DNA from: an uncultured Alistipes sp.
GTDB taxonomy: Bacteria > Bacteroidota > Bacteroidia > Bacteroidales > Rikenellaceae
Assembly (NCBI RefSeq): GCF_902388705.1
Contig: NZ_CABMQJ010000015.1
Location: forward strand, 1-48,934
Length of the DNA stretch: 48,934 bases
Direction of reading: 5' to 3'
The notes beneath the pieces were generated by a model, which saw nothing but the letters and a program-made list of their open reading frames with translations, had not been told where the DNA came from and made no database searches. Of the stretch, positions 16,062-24,285 are shown piece after piece. The stretch's first letter is position 1. Every line of letters begins with the position of its first letter. The translations under genes and the position numbers were made by a program.

Positions 16062-16349
16062 AGGTTTATCAGCCGACGTGTATTTCAAAGTTAGCAGATA
16101 AATCCCGAAACGCCAAGCTGCAACAACCTTACAAGGCCACCATACAGCACTAATAATCAGAACATTGGAAAAATAATTCACTTACATTGCAATGACACGT
16201 CGAAAATACCCTGAATCCGGTCCGCAGACTTGCCGTTTTTCAGCCTCTTCGGCTGGTCGCACAGCGTAGATTGGCTGTTCGCTCAACCGGCGGAGCTGCA
16301 GGACGACACTTTGTAAAACGGACGACACCTTGAAAAAATGTAAAAAAAG

Positions 16350-16380
16350 AGTGCCTGATAATCGAGGATTACCAGGCACT
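16350..16380 (-). terminator. Terminator after the GH76 gene (works on both strands)
   Basis: AGTGCCTG-TAATC pairs with GATTA-CAGGCACT with one mismatch and a GAG loop, flanked by A7 on the left and T on the right. It lies 40 bases after the GH76 stop. Confidence 0.8.
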
Positions 16381-16418
16381 TTTACCTGCCGGCGAAAGCA
16401 GCCGGCACGCATTCCACT

Positions 16419-17627
16419 CTATCGCGCCGGGCGGGCAGACGGCACTTCCCCGCGAATCATCGCCGCACGGACAAAAAACTCGGGTATACAGGACTCGTCC
16501 AAAAGCCACTTGGGCGTGTTGGCTTCGTCGCTGTTGCCTGACCAGTCGTTGTAAAACAGGCCGGCCCTGTCGCGTGCATTTTCCCGGGCCCAGTCCATCC
16601 AGCGAATGAAAATGTCGACGTACTTCGAATCGCCGTCGAGATTGTAAAGGTCGTGGTATCCCCGGAACAACACCAGGTAGAACCACGGCAGGTCGCGGTT
16701 TGCGGGCTGTCCGGCCTGCGTTTCCTGCAAATAGAACCTGCGGGCCCCCTCGGCCAGGCGGCGGGCGTTGCCGAGGTAGGCCGTATCCCCCGTATAGCGA
16801 TACAACGCGACGGCGCCCTGCAACAGCAGGCCGGTATTATAGGAATAGACCGCCTTGTCCAGGCGCGCCCCGGGCTGTGTCAGCCAAGAATTCCAGACGA
16901 TGTCCAACTCCGGATCGTGCAGATAGGCGTCAATCCAGTCGTAAAACCGACGGCCCGTCGTAAGGTAATAGGGGTCTTTGGTCGCCCCGTACAGCTCCAG
17001 CGCCAGCATCATCGCCTTGCCGTTGGAGCAGCCCGGCTTCTGGTTCGCCACCCCTTCCAGCCACGATACGCCCCCGTCGTAATCGGGCCGCCAGCCGCTC
17101 AAAATAAAGGTCATCACCTGCTTGGCCTTTTCCAGATACGCCGGGTTGCGGGTTACGCCGTACGCCGTGATATAAGCAAGCCCCACGAGTCCGTTGTCAT
17201 CGTAATAGCGGTCGACTTTGCCCATTTTCACGGGATAGGCCTGGTAACCGGCCGGCACGCGCGCATCGTCGTAATACTGCTCGACGGCCATCGCCATCGA
17301 ATCGACATAGCAGCCGTATTTCCCGGGCTCAATCCCGGCCAGCGCAACGGCCGACGTGAAAACGCCGTCCATCGGCCAGAGGAACGACACCTCCTGCGCG
17401 TTCTTCGCACCATCCTCGAAGTAGTTCACGTCGGGACGGTAGCTGTTGGGATAATATTCGGAGAAAAGCCCGTGTCCGGGAACCCGGTAGAGCGCCCAGA
17501 CCTTGCGGAACATCTCTTCGGCAAATTGGTAATGTTCCCCGGAAGGAGCTACCGCCGCCGTCCGTCCGCAGCCCGCCGCGCAGCACACCGTTCCGAGCAT
17601 GGCGGCAAAAACAAGTCTCTTCATCAT
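16419..17627 (-). CDS. GH76 family alpha-1,6-mannanase-like lipoprotein
   Basis: A 402 aa glycoside hydrolase family 76 protein, expected to cleave alpha-1,6-mannan backbones such as fungal cell-wall mannan or bacterial mannosides. The paired catalytic aspartates are D143/D144 in YYDDNGLVGLA. The alpha/alpha toroid pattern is visible as repeated aromatic helices (AYITAYGVTRNPAYL, LALELYGATKDPYYL, ALYRYTGDTAYL). The lipobox AAGC with Cys20 suggests membrane or surface anchoring. The EEP-family gene ends 58 bases upstream on the same strand, so the pair may share the promoter at 18634. There is no SusC/SusD pair in view. Confidence 0.9.
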   Translation of the reverse strand: MMKRLVFAAMLGTVCCAAGCGRTAAVAPSGEHYQFAEEMFRKVWALYRVPGHGLFSEYYPNSYRPDVNYFEDGAKNAQEVSFLWPMDGVFTSAVALAGIEPGKYGCYVDSMAMAVEQYYDDARVPAGYQAYPVKMGKVDRYYDDNGLVGLAYITAYGVTRNPAYLEKAKQVMTFILSGWRPDYDGGVSWLEGVANQKPGCSNGKAMMLALELYGATKDPYYLTTGRRFYDWIDAYLHDPELDIVWNSWLTQPGARLDKAVYSYNTGLLLQGAVALYRYTGDTAYLGNARRLAEGARRFYLQETQAGQPANRDLPWFYLVLFRGYHDLYNLDGDSKYVDIFIRWMDWARENARDRAGLFYNDWSGNSDEANTPKWLLDESCIPEFFVRAAMIRGEVPSARPAR

Positions 17628-17685
17628 ATCAGTATCAGGTTATAATCGGGCCCCACCGGTTTCCGGACAGGCCGCAGGCCTTTTT

Positions 17686-18600
17686 TCAGAATTCGAGCCG
17701 CACGACCACGGGGAAGTGATCCGACGGCGTACGCGCCTCGTAGCTGTGCAGCGAAACCTCTTTCGGGAAAGCCCCCGACTTGATTTCCCCGGCGCTTTCC
17801 TCCGTTTCCGTACGGTACGTGTCGGTCAGCACGCCGTAATTGTGCACGCGCACCGACGGGGACACGAAGATATGGTCGATCCGGCTGTCGGTTTTCAGCG
17901 AGGGGCTGAAACTGTTGAACGTCCCGTTCGGGGCATAGCGTTTCGCGGCCGTTTCATACGAATCGCTCAAGATGCCCGAGGTGGTGAACGTCGTATAGAT
18001 ATGGTTGTTCTGGTCGACGTTGAAGTCGCCCGTCAGGATCACGAACTCCCGGGGGCCGCACATTTCGCGTATCTTCGCCACGACCAGCCTGGCGCTTTCC
18101 TCGCGCGCCTGCACGCCGATGTGATCCATGTGCAGGTTGAAGAACCAGAACCGGCGTTTAGTCTTCTTGTCGAGGAAATGGCCCCAGGTACAGATGCGCG
18201 GCAGCGCCGCGTCCCAGCCCCTGTTCGGACGGTCGGTGACCTCCGAGAGCCAGAAATGGCCCTCATCCAGCAGGCGGAAGCGCTCCTTTTTGTAGAATAT
18301 CGGCGAATATTCGCCCTTGGTCATGCCGTCGTCGCGACCTACGCCGATGTAACCGTAGTCGGGGAGCTGCGCCAGCATGTCGTACAACTGGCCGTCGAGC
18401 ACCTCCTGTGACCCGAAAATATCGAACCCGTGGAATTCGATCAGGCTGCACACCCACGGGCAGCGGCGCTCCCACCCGTCTCCCCGGGCGGCATCGCCAT
18501 TGTTGGCATTGCGGATATTGTACGTGGCTACGGTCAGCTCCTGCGCAGCGGCACCGAAGGCCACGGCGGCACACAGGACGAGAATCAGCATTTTTTGCAT
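17686..18600 (-). CDS. Exported endonuclease/exonuclease/phosphatase family protein
   Basis: A 304 aa EEP-superfamily phosphodiesterase/phosphatase with an N-terminal signal peptide ending near AFGAAAQE. Family motifs are the Asn in LTVATYNIRNAN, the Glu in FGSQEVLDGQ, the GDFNVDQ motif with the Asp/Asn pair, and the terminal SDHFPV His. Members of this type are common in Bacteroidales carbohydrate loci and may act on phosphorylated sugars or lipids instead of DNA. It precedes the GH76 gene on the same strand, which fits removal of phosphate groups from mannan; this is inference. A promoter box lies 34 bases upstream. Confidence 0.87.
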   Translation of the reverse strand: MQKMLILVLCAAVAFGAAAQELTVATYNIRNANNGDAARGDGWERRCPWVCSLIEFHGFDIFGSQEVLDGQLYDMLAQLPDYGYIGVGRDDGMTKGEYSPIFYKKERFRLLDEGHFWLSEVTDRPNRGWDAALPRICTWGHFLDKKTKRRFWFFNLHMDHIGVQAREESARLVVAKIREMCGPREFVILTGDFNVDQNNHIYTTFTTSGILSDSYETAAKRYAPNGTFNSFSPSLKTDSRIDHIFVSPSVRVHNYGVLTDTYRTETEESAGEIKSGAFPKEVSLHSYEARTPSDHFPVVVRLEF

Positions 18601-18633
18601 GACGGCAAGCGGTTTTAAGTTTTACGGATGAAG

Positions 18634-18641
18634 CAAAGGTA
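18634..18641 (-). promoter_or_regulatory. -7 box for the EEP-GH76 pair
   Basis: The minus strand reads TACCTTTG, matching TAnnTTTG, 34 bases before the EEP start codon. Confidence 0.6.
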
Positions 18642-18747
18642 CGAAAAACGGACGAAACGAAGCGCTCCGGACAATCCGCAGAAGTAAATATTTCTGCCGG
18701 AATAGTACACTTTCGGGCCACGGGCCGCAAGGTTCGGTTATTTTTAC

Positions 18748-18755
18748 TATCTTTG
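18748..18755 (+). promoter_or_regulatory. -7 box for the MFS-ROK-manA operon
   Basis: TATCTTTG matches TAnnTTTG exactly, 22 bases before the MFS start codon. The -33 region is weak. Confidence 0.65.
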
Positions 18756-18776
18756 CGATGCTAATAACCTAAACCA

Positions 18777-19946
18777 ATGGAATCAGCCCGCAAAACTCCT
18801 GTATCCAAAGTGCTGCCCATCCTTTTCAGTTTTTTCGTGATGGGTTTCTGCGACGTGGTCGGCATCTCGACCACCTATGTCAAAAACGATTTTAATTTGA
18901 GCGAAGCCCTCGCGGGCTTCATTCCCTCGATGGTATTTCTGTGGTTCCTGCTGCTCTCGGTGCCCGTGGCGCTGGGCATGAACCGCATCGGCCGCAAACG
19001 CACCGTGCAAATCAGCAACGCCATCACAATCGTCGGCATGCTGATTCCGTTCGTATCGTATAATTTCGCCACCTGCATGGTGGCGTTCGCCCTGCTGGGT
19101 ATCGGCAACACGATTCTGCAGGTATCGCTCAACCCCCTGCTGACCAACGTCGTATCGGGCGAGTCGCTGACCAGTTCGCTGACAACGGGACAGGTCGTGA
19201 AAGCCGTCTCGTCGTTCATGGGCCCCATCATCGCACTCTTCGCGGTGAACGTATTCGGCAACTGGCAGTACCTGTTCCCGATTTTCGCGGCCATCACGCT
19301 GCTCTCGTCACTGTGGCTGATGATGACCTCGATTCCCAAAGAGCAGGTCGCCGTGCAGTCCGGCAGCTCGGTCGGGGAAACGTTCTCGCTGCTCAAGGAC
19401 AGCCACATCCTGCTTTTCTTCGTCGGCATCCTCTGCACCGTGGGCCTCGACGTGGGCATGAACACGCTGACCCCGAAGCTGCTCCTCGAGCGCTGCCATC
19501 TCGGTATCGCCGACGCCGGGCTCGGGTCGAGCGTCTACTTTTTCTGCCGCACGGCGGGCGCGTTCATCGGCGCCTTCCTGCTGGCGCGTCTTTCGGACAT
19601 CCGCTACCTGCGCGTCAACCTCGTGATGATGCTCGCAGCGCTGGGCATGCTCTACTTCGCCGGCAGTTACCTCGAAATACTCATATGCGTAGGCGTCTTC
19701 GCATTCGCCCTCTCCTGCGTTTTCCCGATCGTCTACTCGCTGGCGCTGCGCCGCCGGCCCGACAAGGCCAACGAAATCTCGGGACTGATGATTACGGGTG
19801 TCTGCGGCGGTGCAATCATTCCCCCGCTCATGGGCATCCTGACCGAAACCGTCGGGTCGCAAATCGGCTCGCTCCTCGTCCTGACGGCATGCGCCGCCTA
19901 CCTGATTTTCTGCGCATACAGCATCAAAGCCAAAACCAACAAATAA
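18777..19946 (+). CDS. MFS sugar transporter (FucP-like group)
   Basis: Major facilitator superfamily permease of 389 aa with twelve predicted membrane segments and a loop motif after segment 2/3 (MNRIGRKRTVQIS). It resembles the FucP/glucose-type H+ symporters that Bacteroidales keep next to ROK kinases. It starts right after a strong -7 box and ends 10 bases before the ROK kinase gene, so the two are co-transcribed with the small membrane protein and manA. A hexose such as glucose or mannose is the likely substrate. The divergent GH76 and EEP genes point to mannose, but residue-level proof is missing. Confidence 0.86.
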   Translation: MESARKTPVSKVLPILFSFFVMGFCDVVGISTTYVKNDFNLSEALAGFIPSMVFLWFLLLSVPVALGMNRIGRKRTVQISNAITIVGMLIPFVSYNFATCMVAFALLGIGNTILQVSLNPLLTNVVSGESLTSSLTTGQVVKAVSSFMGPIIALFAVNVFGNWQYLFPIFAAITLLSSLWLMMTSIPKEQVAVQSGSSVGETFSLLKDSHILLFFVGILCTVGLDVGMNTLTPKLLLERCHLGIADAGLGSSVYFFCRTAGAFIGAFLLARLSDIRYLRVNLVMMLAALGMLYFAGSYLEILICVGVFAFALSCVFPIVYSLALRRRPDKANEISGLMITGVCGGAIIPPLMGILTETVGSQIGSLLVLTACAAYLIFCAYSIKAKTNK

Positions 19947-19956
19947 ATACAACACC

Positions 19957-21069
19957 ATGTACAGATACGACAACCGGGTGGTAATCACACTCGACGCCGG
20001 CGGCACGAACCTCGTATTCGGCGCCATGCAGGCCAACAAATTCATCGTCGACCCCATCACTCTGCCTTCGAATGCCGACAACCTCGACAAGTGCCTGGCC
20101 ACGATGGTCGAAGGCTTCCAGGCCATTATCGACAAACTGGAGGAGAAACCCGTAGCCATCAGCTTCGCATTCCCCGGCCCGGCCGACTATCCGAACGGCA
20201 TCATCGGCGGTTACCTGCCCAACTTCCCCTCGTTCCGCGAGGGCGTGGCGCTGGGGCCATTCCTCGAGTACAAATTCGGGATTCCGGTCTTCATCAACAA
20301 CGACGGCGACCTGTTCGCCTACGGCGAGGCGCTGGGCGGCGCGCTGCCCGAGGTAAACGCCAAACTCGAAGCGCTGGGCAGCCCGAAACGTTACAAAAAC
20401 CTGGTGGGCTACACCTTCGGCACGGGCCTCGGCGTCGGAATCGTTGTAAACAACGAACTCAACCGCGGCGACAACTCGTGTGTCGAAACGTTCTGTCTGA
20501 AACACAAGAAAATGCCCGGCATAATCGTCGAAGACGGTGCGGCCATCCGTGCCGTGAAGCGCGTCTACGGCGAACTGACCGGCAACCCGGACCACGGCCT
20601 CGAACCGAAAGAGCTCTGCGACATTGCCGACGGCAAACGCGAGGGGGATACGGAAGCGGCGCGCAAGGCATTCGCCGAGATGGGCGAAATCGCCGGCGAT
20701 GCCATGGCTACGGCCATAACGCTCATCGACGGACTGATTGTCATCGGCGGCGGCATCACGGGCGCCCGCAAATGGATTATGCCCAGCCTGCTGAAAGAGC
20801 TGCGCGGCAAGATGCACACCATCACGGGCGAAAAGTTGAACCGCGTGCAGATGAAAGTCTACGACATGGACAACGAAGAGGAGTTCAAGGAGTTCGCCAA
20901 GGGCGACCAGCGTGCGCTGAAAGTGTACGGCACCGACCGCTACGTGGCATACGATCCCCAGAAGCGCATCGGCGTTATGATTTCGAAACTCGGCGCTAGC
21001 AACGCCATCTCGGTCGGCGCCTACGCATTCGCACTGAGCCAGCTCGACGCAAAGAAACAACAACAATAA
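19957..21069 (+). CDS. ROK family sugar kinase
   Basis: ROK family hexokinase/glucokinase-like enzyme, 370 aa. The N-terminal phosphate-binding motif is LDAGGTNLVFG, followed by FAFPGPADYPNG, the active-site INNDGDLFAYGE (Asp base) and a second ATP-site glycine motif FGTGLGVGIV. No N-terminal HTH is present, so it is a kinase and not a repressor. The usual ROK zinc cluster is not clear; a CVETFCLKHKK stretch occupies that area. It lies between a sugar permease and mannose-6-phosphate isomerase, so it should phosphorylate the imported hexose (glucose, mannose or both). Confidence 0.9.
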   Translation: MYRYDNRVVITLDAGGTNLVFGAMQANKFIVDPITLPSNADNLDKCLATMVEGFQAIIDKLEEKPVAISFAFPGPADYPNGIIGGYLPNFPSFREGVALGPFLEYKFGIPVFINNDGDLFAYGEALGGALPEVNAKLEALGSPKRYKNLVGYTFGTGLGVGIVVNNELNRGDNSCVETFCLKHKKMPGIIVEDGAAIRAVKRVYGELTGNPDHGLEPKELCDIADGKREGDTEAARKAFAEMGEIAGDAMATAITLIDGLIVIGGGITGARKWIMPSLLKELRGKMHTITGEKLNRVQMKVYDMDNEEEFKEFAKGDQRALKVYGTDRYVAYDPQKRIGVMISKLGASNAISVGAYAFALSQLDAKKQQQ

Positions 21070-21084
21070 TCCGATGCCGCCGTT

Positions 21085-21267
21085 ATGAAAAAGTTCGCAT
21101 TGTATGTCCACATCGCCTTGTTGCTCACAGCGGCAGGAGTGCTGACATGCATCTATTTCATAAACGACGACAAAACCGATACGCTCATCCGGATTACGTT
21201 CTGGCTGGCATTGGCATCCTCTGCTTTGGGAATAGTCAATTACCGGCCGGCAGTTAAACGAGAATAA
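21085..21267 (+). CDS. Small two-helix membrane protein
   Basis: A 60 aa protein with two hydrophobic segments (ALYVHIALLLTAAGVLTCIYF and FWLALASSALGIVNY) and charged ends. It lies 15 bases after the ROK kinase and 5 bases before manA, in the same direction. The spacing of a compact operon and the clean two-helix pattern suggest a real gene and not chance. I do not recognise a family; it might assist the MFS permease. Confidence 0.6.
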   Translation: MKKFALYVHIALLLTAAGVLTCIYFINDDKTDTLIRITFWLALASSALGIVNYRPAVKRE

Positions 21268-21272
21268 AAGAT

Positions 21273-22238
21273 ATGTATAAGTTCCAACCCATCCTCAAAT
21301 CGACAATCTGGGGCGGCGAAAAAATCGTCCCCTACAAACAAATAACCTCCGGCCAGCACCAGGTCGGCGAAAGCTGGGAGTTGTCGGGCGTCAAAGGCAA
21401 CGAATCGGTCGTAGCCGGGGGCCCCGAGGCCGGCACTACCCTGCCCGGGCTGATTGCCCGCCACGGCGCGGCGCTGCTCGGCAAAGCCAACCACGAACGC
21501 TTCGGGCAGGAGTTCCCGCTGCTGATCAAGTTCATCGATGCGCGGCAGGATCTCTCGATTCAGGTGCATCCGAACGACGAACTGGCCTGGGAACGTCACA
21601 AATCGAAAGGCAAGACGGAGATGTGGTACGTCGTCGACGCCGACAAGGGCGCACGGCTCCGCTCGGGATTCGCCAAGCAGGTGACGCCCACCGAATACGA
21701 AGCCAGCGTCAACGACAACACCATCACCGACATCCTCGCCGAATACGAGATACACCCCGGCGACCTCTTCTTCCTGCCGGCGGGCCGTGTCCACAGCATC
21801 GGCGCAGGCGCTTTCATCGCCGAAATCCAGCAAACCTCGGACATCACCTACCGCATCTACGACTTCAACCGCAAGGATGCCGACGGCAACACCCGCGAGC
21901 TGCACACCGAGCTTGCGAAAGGCGCCATCGACTACACCGTACTGCCCGACTACCGTACGAAATACGAAAAGGCGCAAGACCGCGAAGTGGAACTGGTATC
22001 GTGCCCCTATTTCACCACGTCGCTCTACGACCTGACCGCACCGCAGACAATCGATTACTCGGCGCTCGACTCGTTCGTCGTCGTAATCTGCGTCGAAGGC
22101 AAAGGGACGATTGCCGACGACAACGGCAACGAAATGCCCCTCCACCAAGGAGAAACGGTATTGCTGCCGGCTACCGCAAAATCGCTCACGGTCACACCCG
22201 GCGGCAAACTGAAAATGCTGACCAGCTATATCAAATAA
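21273..22238 (+). CDS. manA: Mannose-6-phosphate isomerase, class I
   Basis: Zinc-dependent type I phosphomannose isomerase that interconverts mannose-6-phosphate and fructose-6-phosphate. The 321 aa protein has the class I markers: the N-terminal IWGG motif, the metal-site segment IQVHPNDELAWE (Gln and His ligands), a further Glu in KTEMWYVV, and FFLPAGRVHSIGAG with the last His ligand. The last gene of the permease-kinase-isomerase operon, it completes a route from external mannose to glycolysis. A terminator follows 35 bases after the stop. Confidence 0.94.
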   Translation: MYKFQPILKSTIWGGEKIVPYKQITSGQHQVGESWELSGVKGNESVVAGGPEAGTTLPGLIARHGAALLGKANHERFGQEFPLLIKFIDARQDLSIQVHPNDELAWERHKSKGKTEMWYVVDADKGARLRSGFAKQVTPTEYEASVNDNTITDILAEYEIHPGDLFFLPAGRVHSIGAGAFIAEIQQTSDITYRIYDFNRKDADGNTRELHTELAKGAIDYTVLPDYRTKYEKAQDREVELVSCPYFTTSLYDLTAPQTIDYSALDSFVVVICVEGKGTIADDNGNEMPLHQGETVLLPATAKSLTVTPGGKLKMLTSYIK

Positions 22239-22272
22239 TCTGAACTTCCCCGCGGGAAGCCCCTGAAGACCG

Positions 22273-22298
22273 AATCCGGCAGTTCCGACTGCCGGATT
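22273..22298 (+). terminator. Terminator of the manA operon
   Basis: An 11-base stem, AATCCGGCAGT with ACTGCCGGATT, has a TCCG loop and ends in a T-tract. Confidence 0.88.
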
Positions 22299-22435
22299 TT
22301 TTATGCCCGCGCGGCGCCACACTAAATTTACACACAATCGCAATCGAGGATAATAAAAATAATTACCCAGAACGCCTGGTTGTGAAAATATTTTTATTTT
22401 TGCTCGATTTCATTGCACGGCTCCGTTCTTTTTAG

Positions 22436-22443
22436 TACCTTTG
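22436..22443 (+). promoter_or_regulatory. Promoter of the amino-sugar operon
   Basis: The -7 box TACCTTTG has a -33 TTG at 22413-22415, exactly 20 bases upstream. Transcription should start near 22449, which makes the ATG at 22489 the true first start. Confidence 0.75.
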
Positions 22444-22488
22444 GAGGTGCAACCGGCAAACCGGGAAAATCACAGAGAAGCTGACGCT

Positions 22489-23592
22489 ATGGAGCAGAAA
22501 TTAAGAGAGATTGCATCGAGTTTCGCCCTGGAGGGCCGTGTGACGGCCATCGACTCGCTCGGCGAGGGTTTTATCAACGACACGTTCATCGTCCGCACCG
22601 AAGCGGGGACACCGGATTACATCCTTCAGCGCAAAAACCAATACGTATTTCCCGACGTACCGGCCATGATGGACAACATCCGCCGGGTTACGGAGCATAT
22701 CCGCCGGGGCGTAATCGCCGCCGGCGGGGATCCCCGGCGCGAAGTGATGACCGTCGTCCCGGCAAAGGACGGACGCCTGTACCACATCGACGGCGACGGC
22801 CAATACTGGGCCGTATCGGTCTTCATCGACGACACGACGGCCTACAACAAAGCCGACTCCCCGGAACTGGCCCGCAAAGGCGGCGAGGGCATCGGCAAGT
22901 TCCAGGCGCAGCTGGCCGATTTCACCGAACCGCTCGCGGAAACAATCAAGGGATTCCACAACATCCGCCACCGCTTCGTGCAGTGGGACGAAGCCCTGGC
23001 ACGCGACGCCGCAGGCCGTAAGAAAAAGCTCGCCGAAGAGATCGGCTGGATTGAATCGCGCCGCGCCGGAATGCTGGATTTCTGGTCGAAAGTCGAGGAC
23101 GGCACGATTCCCACGCGCGTGACGCACAACGACACCAAAATCAACAACATCCTGTTCGACAAACAGGGCGAGGTACTCTGCGCCATCGACCTCGACACGG
23201 TCATGAACTCGCCGTCGCTCAACGACTTCGGCGATGCAATCCGCTCCTACGCCAATACGGGCGACGAGGACGACCGCGACCTGTCGCGCGTGGGCATCTC
23301 GCTCGAAATGTTCCGCGCCTACGCCGACGGCTACCTCTCGCAGCGGGCGAAACAGCTCACCGACGCGGAAACAGACCACCTGGCTTTTTCGGCCCGGTAC
23401 ATCACCTACGAGCAGGTGCTGCGCTTTTTGATGGACTACATCGACGGCGACACCTACTATAAAATCAAATACCCCGACCACAACCTCGTACGCACGCACG
23501 CCCAGTACCGCCTGCTGCAAAGCATGGAAGAGCACTACGACCAAATGTGCCGCATCGTGGCGGAGACGGCGGACAAATACCGGAAAGCGTAA
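22489..23592 (+). CDS. APH-family sugar kinase, N-acetylhexosamine kinase-like
   Basis: A 367 aa protein of the aminoglycoside phosphotransferase fold, close in pattern to N-acetylhexosamine 1-kinases (NahK). The catalytic loop is VTHNDTKINNILFD (Asp base and Asn), followed by the metal-binding CAIDLDTVMNSP. The N-terminal lobe has LGEGFINDTFIV in place of a P-loop. An open frame extends to a TTG at 22441, but that codon lies within the promoter box, so the ATG at 22489 is used. It leads an operon with two NagB-type genes, so it most likely phosphorylates an amino sugar such as GlcNAc or GalNAc. Antibiotic resistance is not implied. Confidence 0.82.
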   Translation: MEQKLREIASSFALEGRVTAIDSLGEGFINDTFIVRTEAGTPDYILQRKNQYVFPDVPAMMDNIRRVTEHIRRGVIAAGGDPRREVMTVVPAKDGRLYHIDGDGQYWAVSVFIDDTTAYNKADSPELARKGGEGIGKFQAQLADFTEPLAETIKGFHNIRHRFVQWDEALARDAAGRKKKLAEEIGWIESRRAGMLDFWSKVEDGTIPTRVTHNDTKINNILFDKQGEVLCAIDLDTVMNSPSLNDFGDAIRSYANTGDEDDRDLSRVGISLEMFRAYADGYLSQRAKQLTDAETDHLAFSARYITYEQVLRFLMDYIDGDTYYKIKYPDHNLVRTHAQYRLLQSMEEHYDQMCRIVAETADKYRKA

Positions 23593-23619
23593 GGCAGGAC
23601 AGCAAAAAAGCGGAACGAC

Positions 23620-24285
23620 ATGGCGGAGAAAGAGAGGATGCAGATACGGAAAATAACGGGCGTCGTCCCGATTGACAAACGGGCGGTCGAGACCGCTTTC
23701 GGAGAACTCGAACCGCAGCCGATAGCGTGCTGTAACTGGCCGAAACAATTTCCCTACACGCCGCAGGTCGTGTTCCGCATGTTCCATACGGGCAGCTACC
23801 TGATGCTGCGCTTCGACGTCGAAGAACGTTGGACGGCGGCTCGTGTCACGGAGGACAACGGAGAAGTTTGGACCGATTCGTGCGTGGAGTTTTTCATCGC
23901 TCCCGACGACAGCGGCTACTACTACAACTTCGAATGCACCTGCATCGGACGCCTGCTGCTGGGTTTCCGCAAGGAGCGTGCACACGCCACGCACGCTTCA
24001 CCCGAAATCCTGGCTTCCGTGCTTCGCACCCCGAGCCTCGGCCCGCGTCCGTTCCCCGAGCATGAGGGCGACAACCGCTGGTCGGTGGTGCTGGCCATTC
24101 CGCCGCAGGCGCTGTTCATGCACTCGCTGACGGACTGGAGCGGCGTCCAGGCATCCGTAAACCTCTACAAATGCGGGGATAAACTCTCGCAACCCCACTT
24201 TCTATCGTGGAAACCCATCACGGCGCCGAAGCCCGATTTCCACGTGCCGGGATTTTTCGAACAAATTAAATTTTCAAAGATATGA
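23620..24285 (+). CDS. CBM9-like carbohydrate-binding protein, no export signal
   Basis: A 221 aa protein of the carbohydrate-binding family 9-like group (CBM9_2). The pattern WTDSCVEFFIAPDDSGYYYNFECTC, with its aromatic and acidic residues and a later WSVVLAIPPQAL strand, is typical of the fold. Most CBM9 modules are parts of secreted enzymes; this one starts with a charged cytoplasmic-type N-terminus and has no signal peptide. It overlaps the next gene by 4 bases (ATGA). Its place between an amino-sugar kinase and a NagB-like fusion suggests a role with intracellular amino sugars, but no activity is known to me. Confidence 0.8.
   Translation: MAEKERMQIRKITGVVPIDKRAVETAFGELEPQPIACCNWPKQFPYTPQVVFRMFHTGSYLMLRFDVEERWTAARVTEDNGEVWTDSCVEFFIAPDDSGYYYNFECTCIGRLLLGFRKERAHATHASPEILASVLRTPSLGPRPFPEHEGDNRWSVVLAIPPQALFMHSLTDWSGVQASVNLYKCGDKLSQPHFLSWKPITAPKPDFHVPGFFEQIKFSKI

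Noticed and set aside
22489..23592. Aminoglycoside resistance gene
   Set aside because: The fold is shared, but the catalytic loop and operon context fit an N-acetylhexosamine-type kinase.
22501..23994. 497 aa minus-strand open frame over the kinase and CBM9-like genes
   Set aside because: Antisense shadow of two real genes, with low-complexity Val/Arg/Asp composition.
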